Shown here: in pieces, positions 1-5,048 of the stretch | How the letters are laid out: each line of letters starts with the position of its first letter | Numbering within the stretch: the stretch's first letter is position 1 | NCBI GenBank assembly: GCA_016179005.1 | Contig: JACOSF010000009.1 | Location: 1 to 5,138 of the forward strand | DNA: 5,138 bases | Direction: 5' to 3' | Origin: Acidobacteriota bacterium | GTDB lineage: Bacteria; Acidobacteriota; Terriglobia; Acidiferrales; UBA7541 | Position numbers and translations under genes: made by a program | Notes under the pieces: generated by a model | Told to the model about the DNA's origin: nothing | The model's database searches: none | What the model saw: only the letters and a program-made list of their open reading frames with translations

Positions 1-602
1 ACAACACGCGCGCGGCAATCTACAAGCTGGCGGCGCTGACCGGCGTGGACAGCCTGGGCGGCGGATTTCTGTCGAGCGCGCTGGTGTCGTACTGGTTTTT
101 TCAGCGCTTCGGCGCAGGCGAGGAGCTGCTGGGGCCGCTGTTTTTCGGGGCGCGGGTGGCCAACGCGGCGTCGCACCTGGTGGCGGCGTGGCTGGCGCGG
201 CGGATTGGGCTGTTGAACACGATGGTGTTCACGCACCTACCGTCGAGCCTTTTCTTGATTGCCGTGCCGTTTGCGCCGAGCTTGCCGTGGGCGATTGCGC
301 TGTTCCTCATACGCGAAGGCCTGGTGGAAATGGACGTGCCGACACGGCAGTCGTACATTCTGGCGGTGGTGCATCCGGAAGAACGCGCGTTTGCGAGCGG
401 GTTTACCACGTTCACGCGAAACGTGTCCTATGCGATCGCGCCGGCGCTGGCGGGCGCGGCGATGAAAGGGCTGTCCATGGCCAGCCCGCTGTTCTTCGGC
501 GGAGGAATCAAAATCGTGTACGATGTGATTTTGTACGCCGCGTTCCGGCGAGTGAAGCCGCCCGAAGAGCAGATGGAAAGTATGGGAAGGAAAAACTCAT
601 GA
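1..602 (+). CDS. MFS transporter, C-terminal half (5' end outside window)
   Basis: This reading frame is open from the left edge (first full codon at base 3) to a TGA at 600-602, giving 199 residues with no start in view. It is almost entirely hydrophobic segments separated by short charged loops, as expected for the last five or six transmembrane helices of a major facilitator superfamily permease in the inner membrane. Recognisable family-like stretches are the ARRIGLLNTMVFTHLPS loop-helix junction and the conserved loop MDVPTRQSY followed by HPEERA. The protein ends in a short charged tail (RRVKPPEEQMESMGRKNS). A GTG at 45 is an internal codon, not a likely start, because the same frame and the same character of protein continue upstream. 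The substrate cannot be read from this part. The stop overlaps the ATG of the next gene (ATGA), so the two are probably translationally coupled. The MFS assignment is fairly sure; drug or solute efflux would only be a guess. Confidence 0.82.
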   Translation, partial: NTRAAIYKLAALTGVDSLGGGFLSSALVSYWFFQRFGAGEELLGPLFFGARVANAASHLVAAWLARRIGLLNTMVFTHLPSSLFLIAVPFAPSLPWAIALFLIREGLVEMDVPTRQSYILAVVHPEERAFASGFTTFTRNVSYAIAPALAGAAMKGLSMASPLFFGGGIKIVYDVILYAAFRRVKPPEEQMESMGRKNS

Positions 603-1480
603 AACGATTTACGCTGGCAGTTCTGTTCTCATTTATTTTCGCGGCAAGCGCGGGTGGGCAAGAAATGCCGGCGGACTACAAGATGGTGCGGGAGGTGCTT
701 GAGCGGGGCGGAGACTACAAGGCGGGCGTGCTGAAGGTGAACGTGCCGCGCGGTATGCAAGTCCGAGTGGCGGCGATAGCGCTGCCGATGCCCTTCGGCT
801 TCAGCGGCTGGGTGGCGTTCACCAAAGGCGACGCAGGAATGGACGTGATGATGGGCGACCTGGTTCTGCTGGAAGACGAAGTGAATCCGGTGATGTCGGC
901 GCTGCTGGAGAACGGCATTGAGGTGACTGCACTGCACAACCATTTTTTCTGGGAGCAGCCGCGGGTGTTCTACATGCACGTGCACGGCCACGGCAAAGCA
1001 GAAGAGCTGGCGCGCAAGCTGAAGCCGGCGCTGGATCTGATCCCAAAAGCCGTGGCGGCACCCGGCGCCAGTTCATTTGCGGGCCAACTCGATGGGGCGA
1101 GACTTTCGAAAATCATCGGCTACTCCGGCGAACAGAATGGCACCGTTTACAAAATCACGATTGGGCGAGACGACATCGGGCTGAAAGAAATGGGAGCGAC
1201 GATCAACGCGCGAATGGGGTTGAACACGTGGGCGGCGTTTTATGGCGCGATGGAGGATGCTGTGGTGGCCGGCGACGTGGCCATGCTGGAAGGCGAGGTC
1301 ACCCCGGTGTTGAACGCGCTGCGGCAAAACGGCCTCCAGGTGGTGGCCATCCATCACCACATGATCGGCACGCGGCCGATGGTGATTTTTCTGCATTACT
1401 GGGGACGCGGTCGGGCGGAAAAATTGGCGAGCGGGATCCGCGCCGCGCTGGAAAAGACCAAGACGACGCGGAAACCGTGA
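599..1480 (+). CDS. Secreted tandem DUF1259 (LppY/LpqO family) protein
   Basis: The product is 293 residues. It begins with a signal peptide: KR, then a hydrophobic stretch at residues 5-15, with ASA at 16-18 as the likely cleavage site. It has no lipobox cysteine, so a soluble periplasmic or secreted protein is expected. Two DUF1259 copies follow, at about residues 24-150 and 165-288. Copy 1 has GDLVLLEDEVNPVMSALLENG and then the histidine cluster HNHFF (113-117) and HVHGHG (127-132). Copy 2 has the parallel GDVAMLEGEVTPVLNALRQNG and HHHM (252-255), but HYWGRG in place of HVHGHG. The family's biochemical role is unknown; the histidines suggest metal binding, which is inference. The ATG at 599 is chosen because GGAAGG at 585-590 lies eight bases upstream and the signal peptide starts there. 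The open frame reaching back to 188 is antisense-like filler inside the transporter gene. The start overlaps the transporter stop by ATGA, implying co-expression. Confidence 0.92.
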   Translation: MKRFTLAVLFSFIFAASAGGQEMPADYKMVREVLERGGDYKAGVLKVNVPRGMQVRVAAIALPMPFGFSGWVAFTKGDAGMDVMMGDLVLLEDEVNPVMSALLENGIEVTALHNHFFWEQPRVFYMHVHGHGKAEELARKLKPALDLIPKAVAAPGASSFAGQLDGARLSKIIGYSGEQNGTVYKITIGRDDIGLKEMGATINARMGLNTWAAFYGAMEDAVVAGDVAMLEGEVTPVLNALRQNGLQVVAIHHHMIGTRPMVIFLHYWGRGRAEKLASGIRAALEKTKTTRKP

Positions 1481-1511
1481 CGGCCGCAAGAGAGCGATCC
1501 GGAAAACAGGC

Positions 1512-2018
1512 ATGAAACTTGAAGTGCAAATCGGCGGGAAGAAACGCGCGCTGGAAGTGGTGCGGCGGGGCGAACGGCTGGTGTGCACGCTGGATGGAAA
1601 GCCGGTGGACGCGGACGCGGTGGAAGTGGCTACGGCAACGTATTCGATTCTGCTGCGCGGGCAGTCGTACGAGGTGCGCGTGCATGCGGCGCCGGACGGG
1701 CTGCACATTAACGCTGGCGGCGAAGAATTAGTCGCGCAGGTAGTGGACCCGCGACAGTGGCGCAGCCGGCAGACGGCGCGAGGCGGCGGAGTCGAAGCCG
1801 AAGGGCGGCAGGAGATCAAAGCGCCCATGCCGGGGAAAATTGTGCGCGTGCTGACGAAGGCGGGCGACGCGGTGGAGGCCGGGCAAGGGTTGCTAGTGGT
1901 GGAAGCGATGAAAATGCAGAACGAGATCCGCGCGCCAAAAACGGGGAAAGTGGAAAAGGTGCTGGTGGCGGAAGGGCAGGCGGTGAATGCGGGGGAGACG
2001 CTGGCAGTGGTGGGGTAA
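1512..2018 (+). CDS. Biotin carrier protein (biotin/lipoyl attachment domain)
   Basis: The product is 168 residues. Residues 1-80 form a small beta-rich N-terminal domain (VDADAVEV, TYSILLRGQSYEVRVHA) resembling the region that precedes the carrier domain in propionyl/methylcrotonyl-CoA carboxylase alpha subunits. A Gly/Arg-rich linker at about 81-100 leads to a biotinyl domain at 101-168. That domain has the entry motif APMPGKI (104-110), the biotinylation motif EAMKM with the acceptor Lys134, and the closing half AEGQAVNAGETLAVV. Carriers of this kind move carboxyl groups between a biotin carboxylase and a carboxyltransferase in the cytoplasm. Neither partner is in the window, so the parent enzyme (acetyl-CoA, propionyl-CoA or another carboxylase) is unresolved and accB is not assigned. 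The start is the ATG at 1512, with only a weak GGA at 1501-1503 as ribosome site. It follows the DUF1259 gene by 31 bases in the same direction, probably in the same transcript. Confidence 0.93.
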   Translation: MKLEVQIGGKKRALEVVRRGERLVCTLDGKPVDADAVEVATATYSILLRGQSYEVRVHAAPDGLHINAGGEELVAQVVDPRQWRSRQTARGGGVEAEGRQEIKAPMPGKIVRVLTKAGDAVEAGQGLLVVEAMKMQNEIRAPKTGKVEKVLVAEGQAVNAGETLAVVG

Positions 2019-2031
2019 GAATAGAAAATAG

Positions 2032-2080
2032 GAAAAGCGAAAAGCGAAAAGCGAAAAGCGAAAAGCGAAAAGCGAAAAGC
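2032..2080. repeat. Heptamer tandem array, 7 perfect copies of GAAAAGC
   Basis: Seven exact copies of the 7-base unit GAAAAGC run head to tail. They are preceded by degenerate A-rich sequence (2019-2031) and end in a partial GA at 2081-2082. The array starts 14 bases after the stop of the biotin carrier gene. No reading frame through it contains a stop; every frame reads the same cyclic basic heptapeptide (E-K-R-K-A-K-S). It nevertheless lies beyond the TAA and there is no sign that it is translated. Arrays of this size usually change copy number by replication slippage. Confidence 0.95.
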
Positions 2081-2125
2081 GATTCCCCCTCCCTGCAGTT
2101 CTAAGAAAGTCAAAAAGGCGATGGA

Positions 2126-2161
2126 TCGAGCCGGACAGGCTAGAAAGCCTGTCCGGCTCGA
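2126..2161. repeat. Strong palindromic hairpin between convergent genes (possible terminator)
   Basis: The arm at 2126-2141 (TCGAGCCGGACAGGCT) is the exact reverse complement of 2146-2161, giving a 16-bp stem with a four-base AGAA loop. It lies between the stops of two convergent genes, where a shared terminator is expected. The T-tract test is weak. Reading plus, no T run follows; reading minus, TTTTT appears about nine bases after the stem. A related degenerate copy follows at 2174-2204, which favours a dispersed palindromic repeat that may also stop transcription. Confidence 0.8.
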
Positions 2162-2173
2162 AAGGTGAATTGT

Positions 2174-2204
2174 GCCGGACAGGTTGGAAAAGCCTGTCGT
2201 ACGA
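2174..2204. repeat. Degenerate second copy of the GCCGGACAGG hairpin
   Basis: GCCGGACAGG recurs here (2174-2183), as at 2130-2139, followed by an A-rich turn and GCCTGTC (2192-2198). The stem is eight pairs (2178-2185 with 2191-2198, one of them G-T) around a five-base loop, GGAAA. Unlike the first copy, the outer arm does not pair: GTACGA replaces CGGCTCGA. It ends six bases before the stop codon of the SurA-like gene. The TAC tail and five-base A-rich loop resemble the hairpins at 3626-3755. Confidence 0.7.
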
Positions 2205-2209
2205 GGGAG

Positions 2210-3286
2210 TTATTTTTTGGCGGGGGCAGGCTGCTTGGCGGGTACGGCGGCGGGGAGTTTTCCGGCGGATTCGAGAACCTGCTGGGCGAGGAAATTGCGC
2301 ACGGAGGCTTCGTCGCGGGCGACGCTGAGATAAGCGGAACGGAGCAACTGCTCCTTGCGATTGCGCAGGGCGTCGCGAATGGACTGCTGGACCTTGGGGT
2401 CGGAAAGCTCGCGCTGGCCGGGCGACTCGCGGGCGATGAGCTTGAGGATGCGGTAGCCGTCGCGAAGAGCGACGACGGGGCTGACTTCTCCGGGCTTCAT
2501 GGACGTTAGAGTCTTCTTCAACGCGGGATCGGTCTGATTGAGAGCGGATTCGGGGATGTAGCCGAGATCACCGCCATTGGCGGAGGTGCTGGGATCCTCG
2601 GAATAGTCCATGGCCACGGTGGCGAAGTCCGCGCCTTCCTGGATTTGGGCGAAGAGGGCGGAAGCCTTGCGGCGGGCTTCGGCATCGGTGGTGGCGTCGT
2701 CGTTCTTGCGGTTGCGGACCTGGGGGTCCTTGCGGGGCGTGATGACAATCTGGGAAACGCGGTACTGCGACTCGACGACGTTGAACTGCGCGCGGTTCTG
2801 ATTGTAGAAGTCGGTGACGTCCTGGTCGGTGATGGAAACCTTGGCGACGACTTCGCGATTGATGAGCTTCTGGATGGTGAGCTGGCGGCGGAGGTCGCGC
2901 TTGAGGTCGTCCACGGAGACGCCGCGCTCCTTCAACTGGCGCTGGAACTCGTCCTCGGTGTAAGGGCTCTTGAACTCGGTGAACTTGTCTTCGACCTCGC
3001 CATCGCCGGCCTCGAGGCCCATTTTTTTGGCGCGTTCGAGAAGGATTTCGTTGTTAATGAGCTCGTCGATGATGTTGAGCTTGAGGGAGAGGCCTTCTTC
3101 CTGAGAAGGCTCCTGGCCTTCGGGGTTGGTGCGGCTGCGGTAATATTTTTCGACTTCGTCGCGCTTGATTTCCTTGCCGTTGACGGTGGCCCAGACGTCC
3201 GGGCCGGGGGCGGACTCCTTGCGGCAGGCGCCGAGAGACACGAGGAGCGCGAGAACCCCGGTGGTCAGGACAGCGCGGTGGAGCAC
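2210..3286 (-). CDS. SurA/parvulin-type peptidyl-prolyl isomerase-like lipoprotein
   Basis: From a GTG at 3286 the product is 358 residues. A signal peptide ends in the lipobox L-G-A-C, so Cys21 would be lipidated and the protein anchored in a membrane facing the periplasm. Residues 30-155 form a SurA-like N-terminal helical chaperone domain (VNGKEIKRDEVEKYYR, then IIDELINNEILLERAKKMG). Residues 175-283 form a parvulin-type rotamase domain with GADFATVAMDYSED, NGGDLGYI and MKPGEVSPVV. A helical tail ends in a Pro/Ala/Lys-rich stretch. Such proteins help outer-membrane and secreted proteins fold. The two histidines usual in active parvulins (first strand and last strand) appear as Gln in VSQIVI and Arg in GYRILKL, so isomerase activity is doubtful. 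The GTG is chosen over upstream starts because GAGGTGA precedes it, the signal peptide begins there, and longer versions would run into rpmB. It lies 38 bases behind rpmB on the same strand. Confidence 0.9.
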   Translation of the reverse strand: MLHRAVLTTGVLALLVSLGACRKESAPGPDVWATVNGKEIKRDEVEKYYRSRTNPEGQEPSQEEGLSLKLNIIDELINNEILLERAKKMGLEAGDGEVEDKFTEFKSPYTEDEFQRQLKERGVSVDDLKRDLRRQLTIQKLINREVVAKVSITDQDVTDFYNQNRAQFNVVESQYRVSQIVITPRKDPQVRNRKNDDATTDAEARRKASALFAQIQEGADFATVAMDYSEDPSTSANGGDLGYIPESALNQTDPALKKTLTSMKPGEVSPVVALRDGYRILKLIARESPGQRELSDPKVQQSIRDALRNRKEQLLRSAYLSVARDEASVRNFLAQQVLESAGKLPAAVPAKQPAPAKK

Positions 3287-3290
3287 AACG

Positions 3291-3297
3291 TCACCTC
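3291..3297 (-). promoter_or_regulatory. Ribosome binding site fixing the GTG start at 3286
   Basis: On the minus strand GAGGTGA lies four bases before GTG (3286-3284). It is the only good Shine-Dalgarno match near the signal-peptide start, and it decides against the in-frame extension that would overlap rpmB. Confidence 0.8.
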
Positions 3298-3324
3298 GGA
3301 AAAAGGGATGCGTGAAAGGTTGGG

Positions 3325-3516
3325 TCAGGCGGCCTTGGTCACGCGGCCGGCGCGAATGCACGCAGTACACACGCGCACGTGCATGCGTACGCCCTTGACG
3401 ATTGCGCGCACGCGACGCAGATTGGGATTCCAGCGGCGGCGGCGGATGTTGTTGGCGTGGCTGATGATGTTGCCGTAGCGCGGGCCTTTGCCGCACAGTT
3501 CACATGTCTGAGCCAT
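3325..3516 (-). CDS. rpmB: 50S ribosomal protein L28, zinc-ribbon form
   Basis: The product is 63 residues and begins MAQTCELCGKGPRYGN, a typical L28 N-terminus, followed by the basic rRNA-binding stretch SHANNIRRRRWNPNLRRVRA. Cys5, Cys8, Cys50 and Cys53 form the paired CxxC zinc ribbon (CELC and CTAC), so this is the zinc-dependent paralogue type, not the cysteine-free form used in zinc shortage. L28 is part of the large ribosomal subunit. The ATG at 3516 has AGGAG five bases upstream; the longer in-frame ATG at 3585 would add 23 residues unlike L28 and lies at the promoter's -35 element. A promoter at 3557-3585 fits. The next gene on this strand, the SurA-like lipoprotein, follows after 38 bases with no obvious terminator, so they may share a transcript. 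The usual partner rpmG is not adjacent. Confidence 0.97.
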   Translation of the reverse strand: MAQTCELCGKGPRYGNIISHANNIRRRRWNPNLRRVRAIVKGVRMHVRVCTACIRAGRVTKAA

Positions 3517-3521
3517 AGCTA

Positions 3522-3526
3522 CTCCT
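3522..3526 (-). promoter_or_regulatory. Ribosome binding site of rpmB
   Basis: Minus-strand AGGAG lies five bases ahead of the ATG at 3516. It selects this start over the in-frame ATG at 3585. Confidence 0.85.
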
Positions 3527-3537
3527 GCACGAAAAAG

Positions 3538-3555
3538 AGCGTTAGAACAAACGCT
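3538..3555. promoter_or_regulatory. Inverted repeat at the predicted rpmB transcription start (possible operator)
   Basis: AGCGTT (3538-3543) and AACGCT (3550-3555) form a perfect 6-bp inverted repeat around a six-base centre. It begins one base downstream of the predicted -10 and covers the expected start near 3550, which is where a repressor site would sit. On the minus strand CTTTTTC follows, but the left arm would be only partly transcribed, so an attenuator is less likely. A chance palindrome remains possible. Confidence 0.35.
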
Positions 3556-3556
3556 T

Positions 3557-3585
3557 ATGGTAGCAGAGAAAGGGAGTTTGCTCAA
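3557..3585 (-). promoter_or_regulatory. Sigma-70-type promoter for rpmB
   Basis: On the minus strand TTGAGC (3585-3580) and TACCAT (3562-3557) are separated by exactly 17 bases. Each matches its consensus hexamer at four of six positions, and TGC directly before the -10 makes it an extended -10 element. Transcription would start near 3550, leaving a leader of about 34 bases to the rpmB ATG. Confidence 0.65.
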
Positions 3586-3625
3586 CAGGCGGATTAGGCG
3601 CGTGGCTAAAGATTGAGTGGTTTCG

Positions 3626-3650
3626 GAGCCGGCAAAATGCCGGCGCTACA
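3626..3650. repeat. REP-like hairpin repeat, copy A
   Basis: GCCGGC (3628-3633) and GCCGGC (3639-3644) pair around the five-base loop AAAAT. Allowing one A-G mismatch, the stem extends to eight positions, 3626-3633 with 3639-3646. The tail is GCTACA (3645-3650), as in copy C. Its stem sequence differs from copies B and C at positions that still pair. Confidence 0.75.
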
Positions 3651-3679
3651 GTCGGGACATGTTCCGGCGGGTGTCGCGA

Positions 3680-3711
3680 GCACAAGGCGGCGGCATGAAG
3701 CCGCGGCTATG
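3680..3711. repeat. REP-like hairpin repeat, copy B
   Basis: This copy matches copy C at 25 of 32 aligned positions and lies 44 bases from it. The stem is 3687-3694 with 3700-3707 (one G-G mismatch) around the loop ATGAA, followed by the tail GCTATG. The leading bases CACAAGG correspond to CGCAAGG in copy C. Confidence 0.8.
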
Positions 3712-3723
3712 GGCGCAACCTCG

Positions 3724-3755
3724 GCGCAAGGCGGGGGCATAAAGCCTCCGCTACA
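3724..3755. repeat. REP-like hairpin repeat, copy C, overlapping a stop codon
   Basis: GCGGGGGC (3731-3738) pairs with GCCTCCGC (3744-3751) through eight pairs, one of them G-T, around the loop ATAAA. The tail GCTACA runs into the end of the minus-strand aminotransferase gene: the bases CTA at 3751-3753 are its TAG stop. The hairpin therefore sits immediately beyond that gene's stop and could also trim or end its transcript, although no T run follows on the minus strand. Confidence 0.82.
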
Positions 3756-5043
3756 TACGGAGCCCGGCGGAGACGGCGTCGAAGAAGGCGTTGAGCTCCG
3801 TGGGCTGGGTGAAAATGTGCGTGGCGATGCGAATGCGCTCGCCGCCGCCGGCGATGCGGATATTGCGCGCGGAACATTCCCGAGCGATGGAGGAAAGATC
3901 TTTTAAGCCGGAGCCGGGAGCCGGCTCAAAACTCACCAGGGTGCCGAAAAAGTCGTCGGAGGAGGCGTTGACGATTTTGAGCTGCGGCTGCTTGGCAATG
4001 AAATCGCGAACGCGCGTGGCGAGCTGGTGGCTGCGCGCGTAGATTTTTTCCGGGCCGATCTGGTTAAAGAAATCGAGCGCGGCTTTGAGGCCGACAAAGA
4101 CGGACAGATTGGATGTGCCGAAATTGGAAAAGCGGTAGGCCTTCTGGTCGTAGTTCTTCCACTCGCCGGAAGCGATGTTGACCCACAGCTTGACCTTGTC
4201 GAGGGTTTCTTCGCGGAGGTAGAGGAAGCCGGTGCCCTTGGGCGACATAAGCCACTTGTGGGGGCTGGAGGCGTAAAAGTCGCAGCCGATGTCGTGGAGA
4301 TCGAGGGGGATCTGTCCGATGGCATGCGCGCCGTCGAGCTGGGTAAGAATGCCGCGGCTGCGTGCGAGCGCGCAGATTTCTTTGGCGGGAAGAATCACGC
4401 CGGTGACAGTGGTGATGTGGCTGAAAAAAATAATGCGCGTCTGCGGAGTAATGGCGCGGGCGAAGAGATCCACAATTTGTTCTTTGGAAGCGGGCGGCTT
4501 GGGAAGCGTGAGGTAGCTGATCTTTGTGCCGAAGCGCGCGGCCTTCTGCTCCCAGCAGCAACGGCCGCCGGGATGCTCCTGGTCGGTCATGAGAACTTCT
4601 TCGCCGGGTTTCATGTCCAGGCCGTTGCAGACCACGTTGTTGGCCTCGGTGGCGTTGCGAACCAGAGCAAGCTCGTCGCGCTTGCAGTGAAGGAAAGCGG
4701 CAAGCCCATCGCGAAGCTCGCGAAGGCGAGTGTTTTCCTCGTAGCCGAACCAGGGATAGGCGGGTTCACGGTAGGTTTCCGCGAACAGGATGTGGTCAAT
4801 CATCGCGCGGAGAATCGGCAGCGGCGTGCAGCCGACGGAGCCGCAGTTCAAGTTGATGCGGTCGGAGGCGAGCAGCCACTGGCGGCGCAGCTCGGCCCAG
4901 TAACGCTCGGAGTCAGAGACGAGCAGGCCCGGCGCGGGGAGCGGAATATCTTGAGAGAACATCTGCTCGGCGCGAGCGATGGGAATTCCGAGAATGGCGG
5001 CGCCGATGGCGGCGCGTTGGATGAATTGACGGCGAGCAAGCAT
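3751..5043 (-). CDS. Tat-exported class V aminotransferase (isopenicillin N epimerase / cysteine desulfurase-like)
   Basis: The product is 430 residues. It starts with a twin-arginine signal: ARRQFIQ at 3-9, a hydrophobic stretch at 11-22, and ARA at 23-25 as probable cleavage site. A complete fold-type I PLP enzyme follows. NATEANN (130-136) is the cofactor-phosphate turn. LDGAH (236-240) carries Asp237, which contacts the pyridine nitrogen. SSPHKW (259-264) carries the Schiff-base Lys263. GERIRIATH (401-409) carries a probable substrate-carboxylate arginine. The family includes cysteine desulfurases and isopenicillin N epimerases; the substrate here is unknown. No Cys-containing desulfurase active loop was recognised. 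The Tat signal implies that the enzyme folds with its cofactor in the cytoplasm and is then exported. The ATG at 5043 has GGGAGG five bases upstream. The last codon (ATG) and the TAG stop lie at the edge of hairpin repeat C, so the extreme C-terminus may be repeat-derived. Confidence 0.93.
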   Translation of the reverse strand: MLARRQFIQRAAIGAAILGIPIARAEQMFSQDIPLPAPGLLVSDSERYWAELRRQWLLASDRINLNCGSVGCTPLPILRAMIDHILFAETYREPAYPWFGYEENTRLRELRDGLAAFLHCKRDELALVRNATEANNVVCNGLDMKPGEEVLMTDQEHPGGRCCWEQKAARFGTKISYLTLPKPPASKEQIVDLFARAITPQTRIIFFSHITTVTGVILPAKEICALARSRGILTQLDGAHAIGQIPLDLHDIGCDFYASSPHKWLMSPKGTGFLYLREETLDKVKLWVNIASGEWKNYDQKAYRFSNFGTSNLSVFVGLKAALDFFNQIGPEKIYARSHQLATRVRDFIAKQPQLKIVNASSDDFFGTLVSFEPAPGSGLKDLSSIARECSARNIRIAGGGERIRIATHIFTQPTELNAFFDAVSAGLRM

Positions 5044-5048
5044 GGCGG

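Noticed and set aside
188..598. Upstream extension of the DUF1259 reading frame by 137 codons
   Set aside because: It overlaps the transporter in another frame, has low-complexity Arg/Gly/Ala composition, and the signal peptide and ribosome site place the start at 599.
2032..2080. CRISPR or phase-variation array
   Set aside because: The units are contiguous 7-mers with no spacers, so it is not CRISPR. It lies after a stop codon in a convergent gap, so copy changes would not switch a visible gene.
1073..2113. Minus-strand open frame (346 residues) starting in the heptamer array
   Set aside because: Its N-terminus is the translated heptamer repeat and the rest is antisense to the DUF1259 and biotin carrier genes, which have clear motifs.
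2645..3478. Long plus-strand open frame (277 residues)
   Set aside because: It is antisense to the SurA-like gene and rpmB, with biased Val/Leu/Ala/Gly composition and no domain.
3287..3496. 70-residue N-terminal extension of the SurA-like protein
   Set aside because: It lies mostly over rpmB in another frame, is rich in Arg/Pro/Gln, and would bury the lipoprotein signal peptide inside the protein.
3531..3555. Terminator or attenuator (hairpin plus CTTTTTC) ahead of rpmB
   Set aside because: The predicted transcription start lies inside the first arm, so the hairpin would not be fully transcribed from the visible promoter, and a six-pair stem is short.
3517..3585. 23-residue N-terminal extension of L28
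   Set aside because: It would begin at the promoter's -35 element. L28 proteins start near MAQTCELCGK, and a good ribosome site precedes the ATG at 3516.
3680..3755. Two-unit CRISPR-like repeat with 44-base spacing
   Set aside because: Only two similar units exist, at 25 of 32 identity, with 12 bases between them. Pairing arms and the GCTAC tail fit a dispersed palindromic repeat better.
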